DNA of 64,000 nucleotides from UBA710 sp051645705 (GTDB lineage: Bacteria > Bacillota_I > Bacilli_A > Mycoplasmatales > Metamycoplasmataceae): contig JBOFBU010000002.1 of assembly GCA_051645705.1 (NCBI GenBank), forward strand, positions 558,001 to 622,000, read 5' to 3'. Every line of letters starts with the position of its first letter. Within the stretch, counting starts at the first letter, position 1. The notes under the pieces are model-generated. The model was not told the origin of the DNA. It made no database searches and saw only the letters and a program-made list of their open reading frames with translations. The translations under genes and the position numbers were made by a program. Below are positions 24,657 through 34,577 of the stretch, piece after piece.

Positions 24657-26836
24657 TTATTCTTCTATTATGTGTCCTATTGGAGAAGAATAAATATTAT
24701 TTTTGTGTCTCAATCTTTTAAATGATTCTTCATCAAAAGAATTTCAAATTTTCATATATCTATTTTTTATAAATAACAAATACTTTATTAATTGGTCTAA
24801 ATTAATTTTTTCATTTTCTAAATCATTTGTTTTTTTTAAAATATAATTTTTTATATCAATATAATTAATTGATTCAAAATTAATAATTTTTTTATCTTCT
24901 CATAATTTGGTTATTTTTGTTCTTATTTTTCCTCTATCATCTTTATAATTTCCATAATTTAAATCTAATAATTTAAGCAATAACAAAGAAATTAATAATT
25001 CTATATCATTATTTAAATCTAATTCATTAATATTTATATTTTTCAATAAAAATTTTCTAATTTTTTCTTCCCTAGGAAAAAACAAAGAAATATCCAAATC
25101 TAATAATTCTGCTTGCTTTGTTTTCTTTTTCTTAATCAAATTTAAAAGTTGAATATTATCATTTTTTATCGGAATAAAAAAAGAGTTTTCATCATTTATA
25201 CTCTTTTGATTTCTAATAAATGCAGAAAGAACATTAACATTATGTGTTGATAAAATATAATATCCTTTTATTTCTTTATTTTTCTTACAAAAATCAACAA
25301 TCAAATCCATTACAGTTTTATCATTAATTTTTAATTTTGGTAAATTATCATATTTAAAATGGTCGTTAGAATCAAAAGGATCATCAATAAAAATAATAAA
25401 ATTTCTTTCTTCTTTTCCAAAATTTAAAAATAAATCTGTTAAAAAATAAGAAAGAGCTAAAGAACATTTTTCTCCTTCAGATAATTGTAATATATCTATA
25501 TCTTCAGAAAAAATTTCAATCATATTTTCATCTGTCCTTGTTTTTGAATTTAATTTTATCTTAATTTCTTCATTTGTAATTTGAAACAAAATATTATTTA
25601 AAATATTTAAAAACTCCTCTTTTATCTTAATTTCTTCATTATTTTTTTGTTTTTTCAAGTCCTTTATTGAATTAATACAAATTATGTATTTTTTTATATT
25701 TTCCTTTATAAATTTCAAACTTTCCTTTGAATAATTTTTAATTGTAAATATAAATTTATGTTCTTTTACAAAATTAGTCAAGATATTTTCTAATTGATTA
25801 ATATTATCGATTTTTTTATTATTATATATTTCCTCAATTTTTTTAATATTAAAATTAAATTTTATATTTTCATCTTCATTTATAGTTTGTGAATAAGTTA
25901 ATTTTATTTCAAGGAATATTTCAGAAATACCATTATTTTTAATATATTCATTAATATTATTATTTGATAATAAAATTTCTATTTGATTTTTAATATAATC
26001 ATTTTTTATTTTTATAAACGATAATATTTTATTTTTTTCATTCTTTATTTCTTTCAAATATTTTTCTATTTCTGCTTTAGAATATTCAATACCCATAAAC
26101 TCAATATTGTTTTTTTCAGAAAGCAAAGAAATTGCCTTTTCATGTAGTTCAATAATTATTTGTTCTTTTACATTTTGTTTATAAATATTATTAAATTCAG
26201 AAATACTCTGATTTACTTTTTGACAATTATCTATAATTTCTTTAAATTTATCAAAAAATGTTCTAATTTCCAAAAAGTTTTCAATATTATTTTGCCTTTT
26301 TTTCCATCCTCTAAAATATTTTCATAATTCTCTTCAAATTGATAATTTAGTAATTCATTATATTTACTTTTAATGTCTAAATGTTCTTTAGTAAATAAAT
26401 ATTCATTGTATCTATTCTTATTTTCTAAAAAAGAAATTATTTCAAATTTATCAATAAAATAATCTTTAATAATTTTTTTATTTTCTTCATTTTTTGTTAA
26501 TTCTTGAGTTAATGTTATTAATTTTTCTCCAAAAAAAATATTAAAGGTATTCTTCTTATTTTTTGGGTTGATTTTTTGTGATTCTACTTCATTATCGTCG
26601 TTTTGTATAAAAATATTTTTTTTAACATAATCCTTATTAAAAATAAAGAGCTTAAAATTATCTTTAAAATTTTCTTTTATATATCTAGATATGGTAGTTT
26701 TTCCTGAACCATTTTTTCCAAAAATATATGATATTTTCTTTTCAAAAAGCTTTATAAATTCTTCGTTATTTAATTTTAGATATTTTTTATCTATAAATTT
26801 ATTATTTAAAATATTTTCTTTTTTTATATCATTCAT
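24657..26836 (-). pseudogene. AAA_13/RloC-PrrC-like ATPase with one homopolymer frameshift
   Basis: The N-terminal frame (26836 to about 26300) has GKNGSGKTT at 40-48 (Walker A). It ends out of frame after an A7 run (plus strand T7, 26297-26303). One extra A joins it to the second frame, giving 726 residues. That part holds coiled coils, QLSEGEKCSLAL (ABC signature near 450), FIIFIDDPFDSND (Walker B and D-loop, near 480) and YILSTHNVNV (H-loop). This organisation is that of AAA_13 ATPases such as PrrC and RloC, but no anticodon-nuclease or HNH motif was seen at the C-terminus. The nuclease is instead the next gene. Restriction/defence role inferred. Confidence 0.75.
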
Positions 26837-27034
26837 TATTTATTTAAATATCCCCTTCTTAAGTTTTTTATTTTTATTATTTTTTTAAATACATAAAAAA
26901 TTTATCTAAATTATCTTATTTTATATTTATTAAAAATATTGATATCTATATAAAATAATTTCTTTTATTTAAATTATTTAATATAGATACATTATATATT
27001 AAAAAAAATTAATATTTTCTTTTATTTAAAAAAT
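26837..27034. other. AT-rich spacer before the palindrome
   Basis: No coding sequence was found. A 15-nt segment (TTTCTTTTATTTAAA) occurs twice, about 50 nt apart (near 26969 and 27017). It holds the divergent promoter area of the ATPase gene, but no convincing -35/-10 pair can be named. Confidence 0.4.
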
Positions 27035-27100
27035 TATTTATGTAGTATTTTTATACTTATTATTATATATAATAATAAGTATAAAAATACTACATAAATA
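27035..27100. repeat. Perfect 66-bp palindrome
   Basis: Every base pairs with its symmetry mate about the centre between 27067 and 27068: arms of 33 bp, no loop and no mismatch. The next pair outward (27034/27101, T/T) fails. It contains 'TATGTAGTATTTTTATAC' and its complement. It ends 7 nt before the extended -10 element of the AbiE-like gene and covers the -35 position, so it is placed to act as an operator. Confidence 0.92.
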
Positions 27101-27106
27101 TAAAAA

Positions 27107-27115
27107 TGATATAAT
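27107..27115 (+). promoter_or_regulatory. Extended -10 promoter of the AbiE-like gene
   Basis: TGATATAAT (TGnTATAAT) ends 6 nt before the ATG at 27122, predicting a leaderless transcript. The -35 position falls inside the 66-bp palindrome, which should make the promoter sensitive to any protein bound there. Confidence 0.65.
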
Positions 27116-27121
27116 TAGATT

Positions 27122-28339
27122 ATGAAACAAATTACTAAAATAATTACTTCTTTATCGGCTTTATATGAATTTCATTTTATTTCTTATTCACCTAATAAAG
27201 AATATTTAGAAATGTTGTGAGGAACGAATACTACTAATTATGATAAAAATAAGTATGAAATAAAGCTGCAAAAAATAAATAGTTTTACAAAAGGAGTTAT
27301 TGAAAAAAATAATAAATTTTATTATTGTCCTGAAAGACTATTTATTGAATTAGAAAAATTTCCTTTAGAAAATACTTTAAAAAAAGAAGCAATTGAAAAA
27401 CTAGAAAAAGTTGTTAATCCCTTTTTAGTTGAAAAATTATATTCTGATCTTAAAAAAATGAGAAGAGGTTTAAATAAAGAAAGAATCGAATCCTATATAG
27501 CGAGAAAATCTTTAAATTTAAAAAAGTTACTTCAAGAATATGCAAATGATAATAAATCAATTATTAGAGAATATATTATTGTTCTTTTATCCAATAATGA
27601 AGATTTAGTAACTGTTCTTACTAAAGGTGGTTCCGCTATTGAAATTTTATCTCTTACAAGACGTTCTACCCTGGATATAGATTCTCATGTAGGAAGAGAT
27701 GAAATTAATAATATTATTAAAATCTTAAAAGATAAAAACAATTATATTTATTTTCAAATTAAAGATGAAGAGAAAATTGATTATGGTAAAAGAATTATAA
27801 AATTACATCTTATTCCAAAATCAAGAAGTAATACAATTACTAACTTAATAATTGGTGATAAAGAAATTGAAATACTTCTTTCATTAAATACAATTTATGA
27901 TAAAAATGAATTGCAAAATATTATTAAAAAATATAGTCTTCAAAAAAGACCACTCCGCAGAATGAAAAATTATTCTGTGCTTACTTTTTCTCAGGAAATG
28001 ATTTTAGCTGAAAAATTTAAAACATTAATTTCTAATCCAGAAATAACTACTCGAACAAAAGATCTAATAGATCTCTATTTATTATGAGATCAAGATATAG
28101 ATGAAAAATCATTTATTAAATGATTTTATAAAAAGAGTTTAACTGATCGTAATTCGAAAACTAAAGAAGAAATGGCAAAAATAATAATGGAAAATGAATC
28201 AAAAGAGTTTTTAAAAATAAAAGAAAATTTTGAAGAAGCTGCAAAAATGTATGAACTAGAAATAAATTTTAATGACTGTTTAGAAATTTATAAAAAACTA
28301 ATTTCTTTTTTTAAAAAGTATCAAAATAAAATAGAGTAA
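27122..28339 (+). CDS. AbiEi-AbiEii-type toxin-antitoxin fusion, 405 aa
   Basis: This is one continuous frame with several TGA-Trp codons. The second half carries TKGGSAIEIL (168-177) and RSTLDIDSHV (181-190). These are the G-G-S/T-A...R...D-[IL]-D core of the AbiEii/AbiGii nucleotidyltransferase toxin, with D185 and D187 as metal ligands. The first 120 residues contain 'FYYCPERLFIELEKFP', like the conserved segment of AbiEi-type antitoxins. AbiE is normally two genes, antitoxin then toxin; here both appear fused. A perfect palindrome overlaps the promoter, matching the known autoregulation of AbiEi by inverted repeats. Toxin half well supported, antitoxin half tentative. The likely role is abortive phage infection or element maintenance. 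Confidence 0.68.
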
Positions 28340-28642
28340 AAAACCATTTTAGTTAAGAAAAAATAGTTATAATAAAAAAAGTATTATAATTATTATTGGG
28401 TTAAAAAATTTTACAATTTTTTTTTAATCCAAATAACATATATCCGGATTAGTATTGTTCCAGTATATTTTATTTTTTCTACTAATAATTAATTTTTATA
28501 TTTTAATTTTTTATATATTTTTATTTATAGTTTTTGCAAATTAATTTTTTTTTGATATATTTTAAAGTCATCTTTATTTATCTTTCTTTTTTCACTTTAA
28601 TTTTTAATTTCAAAAATTTATCTCTCTTAATAAAACAATACA
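28340..28642. other. Non-coding AT-rich spacer
   Basis: No gene was found. A weak imperfect stem (ttaaaaaattttac...aatttttttttaa, about 28401-28430) may end the AbiE transcript. No tRNA-like fold or repeat to other parts of the window was noticed. Confidence 0.4.
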
Positions 28643-28678
28643 AACAACTTGCATTTTTATGTAAGTTGTTTTTTATTT
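28643..28678 (+). terminator. Rho-independent terminator
   Basis: Arms AACAACTTGCAT and ATGTAAGTTGTT around a TTT(T) loop pair with one G-T mismatch and are followed by a T-rich tail. It stands just upstream of the promoter of the small gene at 28705 and closes the accessory island transcript. Confidence 0.65.
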
Positions 28679-28690
28679 TAAAAAGAAAAA

Positions 28691-28696
28691 TATAAT
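28691..28696 (+). promoter_or_regulatory. -10 box of the 28705 gene
   Basis: A TATAAT lies 8 nt before the ATG and directly follows the terminator, again predicting a leaderless or near-leaderless mRNA. No -35 is recognised. Confidence 0.45.
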
Positions 28697-28704
28697 TATA
28701 AAAT

Positions 28705-28938
28705 ATGGAAAAAATAGAGTGTATAAAATCATCATCGATTAAAGAAATTATAAAAATAGAAAATAATCTTATTAATATTGTTTATAGAACAAATATAAAT
28801 AAAAAATACACATATAGAATTAATTCTAACTATTGAAATGAATTACTTCAGTTTCATAAAATGTATAATGGTCTAGGAATGAATAAAAAAATTTCTTTTG
28901 ATTTAAAACAAGGAATAAAAATTTTTAAATTATTTTAA
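28705..28938 (+). CDS. Small KTSC-like protein, 77 aa
   Basis: The frame runs from ATG at 28705 to TAA at 28936-28938 with one TGA-Trp. The start 'MEKIECIKSSSIKEIIKIE' followed by LINIVYRTNINKKYTYRI resembles KTSC-type domains (V-x-S-S-x-I followed by L-x-I-x-F and Y-x-Y). It lacks membrane segments and cysteine pairs. It converges with the HAD gene at 28944 (5-nt gap). Function unknown; the domain match is tentative. Confidence 0.55.
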
Positions 28939-28943
28939 GTAGC

Positions 28944-29819
28944 TTATTTCTTAAAAATAAGTTCTTTAATACCTTTAGCAACAAATTCAGAAGCATCTTC
29001 TTCATAAATTATTGTTGCAATTTCTTTAATTTGTTCTCGCGCATAAATATTTGTAATTGCTACAGCGGCATGTTTCATCATTTCATAATCATTACCTGAA
29101 TCGCCAAAAATAATTGTATTTTTTTCCATATTAATTTCTGGATAAATATCTTTATTTAAAACCTTAAGAGCAGAATGCTTTGAAGTTCCTTTATTAACTA
29201 CTTCAATAAAATTGTTTCCAACACAAACAAATGTTAAATTTTTCTCTATTTTGCTAAGGTGTTCTTCAATTAATTTTTCAATATTAATTTCGTCCATAAT
29301 ATATAAACATAATTTATAGATATTATTTATTTCCTTATAATTTTTATAAGTAACATAATCAAAAACTCCATTATTTGATTCATATGATTTTAAAAGTTCA
29401 TACATTGTATCAAAATAAGGAGAACCATTATTTATAAAAAACATTTCATCATTTCCGTTATATCCATAAAGTAAATATTTTTGACCAAAGTTTTCGCTCA
29501 TAAAGTCTAAAATATTATCAAAGTCTTTAATTTCTTCTTTAGTTAAAAAATTTTCATAAATTAATGAATCAGAAACAGGAGAATAAATTTGATTTCCATT
29601 TATTCCAATAATAAAAATTTCTTCTTTTTTTACAAAATCAAAATTTGCTAATAAATTTTTAACATCTTTATAATGTCTTCCAGTAGCTATTGTAAAAATG
29701 TTATTAGTTTCAGTCATTAATTTATTAATTTGGTCTATAGCATTATCACAAATGGTTACACTATGCTTGTGGTGCATTAATAATGTTCCATCAAGATCAG
29801 AAATAAGTCATTTTTTCAT
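28944..29819 (-). CDS. HAD-superfamily Cof-type phosphatase, 291 aa
   Basis: ATG at 29817-29819 starts MKKWLISDLDGTLL, where D8 and D10 are the nucleophile and acid of HAD motif I. The first Met shown by a standard code (29777) is wrong because of a TGA-Trp at codon 4. TIATGRH is motif II, KHSALKVL gives the motif III Lys, and FGDSGNDYEMM is motif IV. A C2-type cap fills the middle, as in the Cof family. These enzymes dephosphorylate sugar phosphates, flavin or thiamine intermediates; the substrate cannot be told here. It stands 20 nt downstream of clpB and may share its transcript. A second Cof-type gene is at 32861. Confidence 0.88.
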
Positions 29820-29839
29820 ATTTTTAAAATTATAACAAA

Positions 29840-31990
29840 TTAATTTAAAAGTAATTCATTAATTTCTAATTCATTTTTAACTATATTAATATTGTAGTTA
29901 TTATTATATTTTAATTCTTTTGTAAGAATTTTATTTGCTATTAAAGTTTCAATTTCTTTTGAAATAATTCTTTTAATCGGTCTTGCTCCATAAGAACGAT
30001 TAAATCCTTTGTTATAAACATATAAAATAATATTTTTATTAAAATTTAATTCAATTGAATGTTCTTCAAATACTCTTTGTTTAAGTTTATCTAATTCTAA
30101 TTCAATAATTTTATTAATATCTTTCTCTTCAAGAGTTTTAAAGGGAATAATATCATTTATTCTGTTAATAAATTCTGGTTTAAAAATTGTTTGCAATTCT
30201 CTATTTATTTTTGAATCAGAATAATCGCCGTCTAAAATCATTGAAGAACCTAAATTAGAAGTCATAATAATAATTACATTTTTAAAATTAACTTCTTTTC
30301 CTTTAGAATCAGTTAAAATTCCATCATCTAAAATTTGTAATAATAAATTTAAAACATCGGGATGTGCTTTTTCTATTTCATCAAAAAGAACAATAGAATA
30401 AGGATTATTTCTTACAGCATCAGATAAAGCAGTCATTTCTCCATAACCAACATAACCTGGAGGAGAACCGATTAATTTAGTAATTGATTCTTTATCCATA
30501 AATTCAGACATATCAAATCTTAACAATTTCTTTTTAGATCCAAATAAATTTAGAGCAAGCTCTTTGGCTAATTCAGTTTTCCCAACTCCTGTAGGACCTA
30601 AAAATAAAAAGGAACCAATTGGTTGATTAGGATCATTAATTTTTGCTTTAGATCTAATTATGGCATCAGTAACATTTTTTATAGCTTGTTCTTGTCCGAT
30701 AATTTTTTTATTAAGTTCTTTTTCTAAAACTAAAATTTTATCTATATCTGAAGATAATAATTTAGATACAGGTATTTGAGTTCACTTGCTAACTATTTCT
30801 GAAATATCAGTTGCTTGAACTTTGAATTTAAGAAAGGAATTTTTATCATTTGAAACTAATTTTTTTTCAGCATCTTTAATTTTTTCTTCAAGTTCAGGAA
30901 TTGTTTTATACATTAATTCAGAAGCTTTTGCAAAGTCAGAATCATTTTGTGATTTATTTAATTTATATCTATAAATTTCTAAATTACTTTTTAATTTAGC
31001 AACTTCATTAAATGATCTTTTTTCTTCATTTCATTTATCAAAGATTAATTTCATTTTTTTATTAATATCTTCAAGTTGTAAAGAAATTTCTTTAATTCTG
31101 CTTTGGATTTTTGAACTTTTTTCTTCTTTAGAAATAGCTATTTTTTCCATTTCTAAATTAGCTTTTTCCTGCATTAATTTATCATATTCTTCAGGTTTTG
31201 AATTTAAAATAGTTTTAATAGTAGCGGCAGCTTCATCAATTAGATCAATAGCTTTATCTGGTAAAAAACGATCAGAAATAAATCTTGAAGATAAATTAAC
31301 TGCTTGAATAATAGCTTCATCGGAAATTTTAACTCGATGGAAATTTTCAAATCTTTCTTTTATTCCTCTTAAAATAGTGATAGTACTTTGAATACTTGGT
31401 TCATCAACTCTTATTTTTTGCATTCTTCTTTCAAGAGCTGAATCAGATTCAATAAATCTTTTATACTCTTCAAAAGTAGTAGCCCCAATTAAATGTAATT
31501 CTCCCCTTGCAAGCATTGGTTTAAGAATATTTGCCATATCCATTGAGCTTCCTTGAGAATTTTTACCAGTTCCAACGATTAAATGAATTTCATCAATAAA
31601 AATAAGAACTTCTCCTTCTTTAGCAACTATTTCTGCGGTAAGTTTTTTAATTCTTTTTTCAAATTCCCCTTGAAAAGATGCTCCTGCAAATAATAAGGGA
31701 ACATCAATTTCCACTATTTGTTTATTTTTTAAATTATCCGGAACATCTCCAACTACTATTCTTTTAGCTAAAGCTTCAACAATCGCTGTTTTACCAACTC
31801 CAGGATCACCTACTAAAATAGGATTATTTTTCGTTTTTCTTGAAAGAATTCTAATTAATCTTCTAATTTCTTCATCACGACCAATAACCGGTTCTAATTT
31901 ATTTTCTTTAGCTAAGTCTGTTAAATTACGTCCATATTTTTCAATAAAAACTATTGAATCTTCATTATCTTTAAAAAAGTCAAAATCCAT
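29840..31990 (-). CDS. clpB: ClpB disaggregase, 716 aa
   Basis: ClpB is a hexameric AAA+ chaperone that threads aggregated protein together with DnaK. Both ATPase modules are complete: GDPGVGKT at 61-68 and GPTGVGKT near 465. The first pore region, the coiled-coil middle domain (about 270-400, shortened Lys/Glu repeats), and the D2 text LFDEIEKAHPDV and PGYVGYGE are all present. The usual N-terminal Clp_N domain (about 150 residues) is absent, as in other mollicute ClpB. A CIRCE operator and -10 lie just upstream, with AGAGGTG as ribosome site. Regulation by HrcA during heat shock is therefore expected. Confidence 0.95.
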
Positions 31991-32007
31991 AAAACACCTC
32001 TTTATAA

Positions 32008-32037
32008 ATTATAGCACTCTTTTATTTTGAGTGCTAA
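32008..32037 (-). promoter_or_regulatory. CIRCE (HrcA operator) fused to the clpB -10 box
   Basis: On the minus strand TTAGCACTC, nine bases, then GAGTGCTA form the CIRCE inverted repeat. Only the last base departs from consensus. That T begins TATAAT (plus 32008-32013), so the operator overlaps the -10 and covers the -35 position. A bound HrcA would block RNA polymerase. The element begins at the final base before the rnhC stop. Confidence 0.93.
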
Positions 32038-32829
32038 TTATTTATTGTTAGCTAGTATTTCATCTAATTTTTCTGTTGTTTTAAATTTTATTTTGGCAAT
32101 ATTATATAAATTTTTTCTTCCAAACTTTTCAATAAAAAGTAAAGCAGCTTTTTCGACAATATCATTAGTTCCTAAAGGAATTTCCATTTCAAGTTCTTCA
32201 TTTTGTTCTTTAACAAGAATTAAAAGTTTTTCTCTTGCAAGAATTGAAGCGGCAGCTACAGCGATTGAATGTGATTCAGCTTTTTCCACTAAAATAACTT
32301 CAGCTTTAATTGGAAATGTTTGAATAGCGGTTGATTGCATAAATTTTTCATAATATTCACAAATTGTTTTAGTTGTTGAATATTTATCAATTACAACATA
32401 ATATTTATCAATATCTTTTAATTTGTTTTCAATAAAATTAATTGATTTAAGATGCGAGAACATTTTAAGTTCGTGAGCATTCATATATTTATTTAAAGTA
32501 TTATAACCTTTTTGAGTTAAATGGTTTACATGATAAAAACTTATTACTTCTCTAATTTTTGGAGCAAGAGCTAAAATTTTATCATCAGAAAGTTTTTTAG
32601 AATCTTGAACACCTAATTTTTTTAGTTTTTCTATATCTTCAGGTTTTGCAAAAACAGCTGATGCAACCAATGGAGTTAAATAATCTCCAACACCAGATTC
32701 ATCAACTCCAATTATCATATTAGAATCTAATGAAGATAAATCAAAATTTTCAATGTATTTTAATTTTTCATCCTTATATTTTGATTCCTGTTTTTTTTCT
32801 TTACTATTTTTACTATTTACTTTCGCCAT
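32038..32829 (-). CDS. rnhC: Ribonuclease HIII, 263 aa
   Basis: It removes RNA primers and R-loop RNA by cutting RNA in RNA-DNA hybrids. IIGVDESGVGDYLTPLV (39-55) has the Asp-Glu pair (D43, E44) and the G-x-G-D turn of type 2 RNases H. YVVIDKYS gives the third acidic residue and HSIAVAAASILAREK the conserved His/Ser helix. The N-terminal 35 residues are Lys/Glu rich and lack the full TBP-like substrate-binding domain of long RNase HIII. The G-[VSDT]-D-E-S/V-G-x-G-D-Y form with Tyr favours HIII over HII. The stop codon lies next to CIRCE, and clpB follows on the same strand. Confidence 0.85.
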   Translation of the reverse strand: MAKVNSKNSKEKKQESKYKDEKLKYIENFDLSSLDSNMIIGVDESGVGDYLTPLVASAVFAKPEDIEKLKKLGVQDSKKLSDDKILALAPKIREVISFYHVNHLTQKGYNTLNKYMNAHELKMFSHLKSINFIENKLKDIDKYYVVIDKYSTTKTICEYYEKFMQSTAIQTFPIKAEVILVEKAESHSIAVAAASILAREKLLILVKEQNEELEMEIPLGTNDIVEKAALLFIEKFGRKNLYNIAKIKFKTTEKLDEILANNK

Positions 32830-32860
32830 TTTTATCTCCTACTTAAATTTTAATAATAAC

Positions 32861-33718
32861 TTATTTTTTTAAATTGTCTAAAAAATTATTAATAAATTCT
32901 CCGACTCCACCTTCTTTGTTTGTTTTTTTAGTTATATATTTTGCTTTCTTTTTTGTATCTTCATTTCCATTAGCAAGACATACAGAATAATTAACTACTT
33001 CAAACATGGATTCATCATTAAAAGAATCACCAATTGCTATTGTATTTTCTATTTTAATATCGTAGTATCTAATTAAAAGAGAAATAACACTTGATTTTTC
33101 AACGCCAATAGAAGTAATATCAAAAGCAAGAGTTTGTCCTTCTCCTTTTGATCAAAAAGAAAATGTAGCTAAATCACCATATTTAATTTTTAAATATTTT
33201 TTTAATTCTTTAGCATCAATATTTTCTTTTAAATCAAGAACGATACCAGTTGGTTTTAAGGGTAATTTATTTAAATCAATACCGATAATAAATTTAGGAG
33301 CAAGATAAAAAGAAAAAACTTTTTCTAAATTCTCATCTCTTTTTTCTAATTGAACTCAACCAGGACCTTCAATTGCGATATTTTTAATTTTTGATTTTAC
33401 ATTTTTATCGCCTAAAAGATAAAGAATTTCATTCATATCTAAATATCTAATATAGTCGATGAAAAATTCATCTTTTGGATTATGAACGTGAGCGCCGTTA
33501 AAATTACCAACAATAGTATCAAGGCCTAATTGTTCATATATTTTTTTCGTAGAAACTCATGGTCTTCCTGTAACTATAGAAACAATATGTCCTTCATCGA
33601 TTGCTCTTCTAATTGCTTTTTCTGTATCGGGATGAATAGTATTTTCAGTTGATGATGATAGAACTGTTCCATCAAGATCTAAGGCAAATAAATATTTTTC
33701 TTTTTTTTCTTTTTTCAT
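32861..33718 (-). CDS. HAD-superfamily Cof-type phosphatase, 285 aa
   Basis: The start is MKKEKKEKYLFALDLDGTVL, with D14 and D16 as motif I. SIVTGRPWV is motif II, KSSVISLL carries the motif III Lys and AIGDSFNDESMF is motif IV. The long middle part is a C2B-type cap. All TGA codons read as Trp and no frameshift was found. An in-frame ATG two codons earlier (33724) is an alternative start; neither has a strong ribosome site. It shares family but little direct sequence with the HAD gene at 28944. The substrate is unknown. It is followed after 31 nt by rnhC on the same strand. Confidence 0.87.
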
Positions 33719-33813
33719 AATCATTAATTATAGATTAAATTGCCATTTACAAATATTAATTAATTTAATAAAATATTATAAAAAATGAAAACTTAAAAAG
33801 TAAAATATTAATT

Positions 33814-34530
33814 GTGATAAAAAAAGCCAGTAATAATCAAATAAAAGAATTAATTAAACTTAAACAAAAAAAATATCGAGATCTTAAAAATATTTTTTTA
33901 ATAGAAGGTTTTCATTTAGTTGAAGAAGCAATTAAAAATAATATTCTTCTTGAAGTCTATGGAATAGAAGAGTATAAAGATTTTAAAAATTGTTTTTTAG
34001 TAAGTGAAGAAACAATCAAAAAATTATCAACCACAACTACTCCGCAAAAGATTATTGGTCTTTGCAAAAAACCTATTTACTCTATTCCTTCAAAAGGAAA
34101 AATTCTTTTGTTAAATAATATAAATGATCCAGGAAATTTAGGAACATTAATTAGAACAGCTAAAGCGTTTTCGTTTGATGCTGTTATAGTAGAAGGAGTA
34201 GATTTATATAATTCAAAGGTAATTCGTTCATCTCAAGGAGCTCTATTTTCTTTTAATTGTATAAATATTAAAAGTTCATCTGAATATTTAGCTGCTAATA
34301 AAAACTTTATCTCTTATGGAGCAGTATTAGATAAAACAAGTAAAGAATATGATAAAGTTGAAATTAATAATGATTTTATTCTTGTTTTAGGCAATGAAGC
34401 AAATGGAATAGATAAAAATATTTTTCCGCTTTTAAACCATAAAATTTATATTCCAATTGATTTTGAATCATTAAATGTTGCTCAAGCAGGAGCAATTCTT
34501 ATTAATCATTTTTCCCGGAAAAAAAATTAA
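33814..34530 (+). CDS. SpoU/TrmH-family RNA 2'-O-methyltransferase, 238 aa
   Basis: It probably methylates a ribose in rRNA or tRNA using S-adenosylmethionine. The N-terminus IFLIEGFHLVEEAI is the SpoU substrate-binding motif. The knotted catalytic part has NDPGNLGTLIRTA (motif 1), LVLGNEANGID (motif 2) and 'IYIPIDFESLNVAQAGAIL' (motif 3). A standard SpoU knot is therefore complete. The start is a GTG at 33814, the first candidate in frame after a stop-rich spacer. Length fits the RlmB/TrmH group. The exact target nucleotide cannot be read from sequence. Confidence 0.88.
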   Translation: MIKKASNNQIKELIKLKQKKYRDLKNIFLIEGFHLVEEAIKNNILLEVYGIEEYKDFKNCFLVSEETIKKLSTTTTPQKIIGLCKKPIYSIPSKGKILLLNNINDPGNLGTLIRTAKAFSFDAVIVEGVDLYNSKVIRSSQGALFSFNCINIKSSSEYLAANKNFISYGAVLDKTSKEYDKVEINNDFILVLGNEANGIDKNIFPLLNHKIYIPIDFESLNVAQAGAILINHFSRKKN

Positions 34531-34577
34531 TAAGAGAAAAATATTTTAAAAAGTAATTTTAAATATAAAATAAATTT

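Noticed and set aside
26691..26888. Plus-strand 65-codon frame opposite the ATPase gene
   Set aside because: Antisense of the Walker A region; no start signal and no protein-like composition.
27035..27100. Palindrome as a bidirectional terminator
   Set aside because: No convergent genes end there: the ATPase gene starts at 26836 reading away and the AbiE gene starts at 27122. Its position over the promoter fits an operator better.
28643..28678. Stem-loop as riboswitch or tRNA-like RNA
   Set aside because: Only one stem followed by a T tail; a terminator explains it.
1..28700. Prophage or insertion sequence
   Set aside because: No integrase, transposase, terminal repeats or structural phage genes were found; the content is defence genes only.
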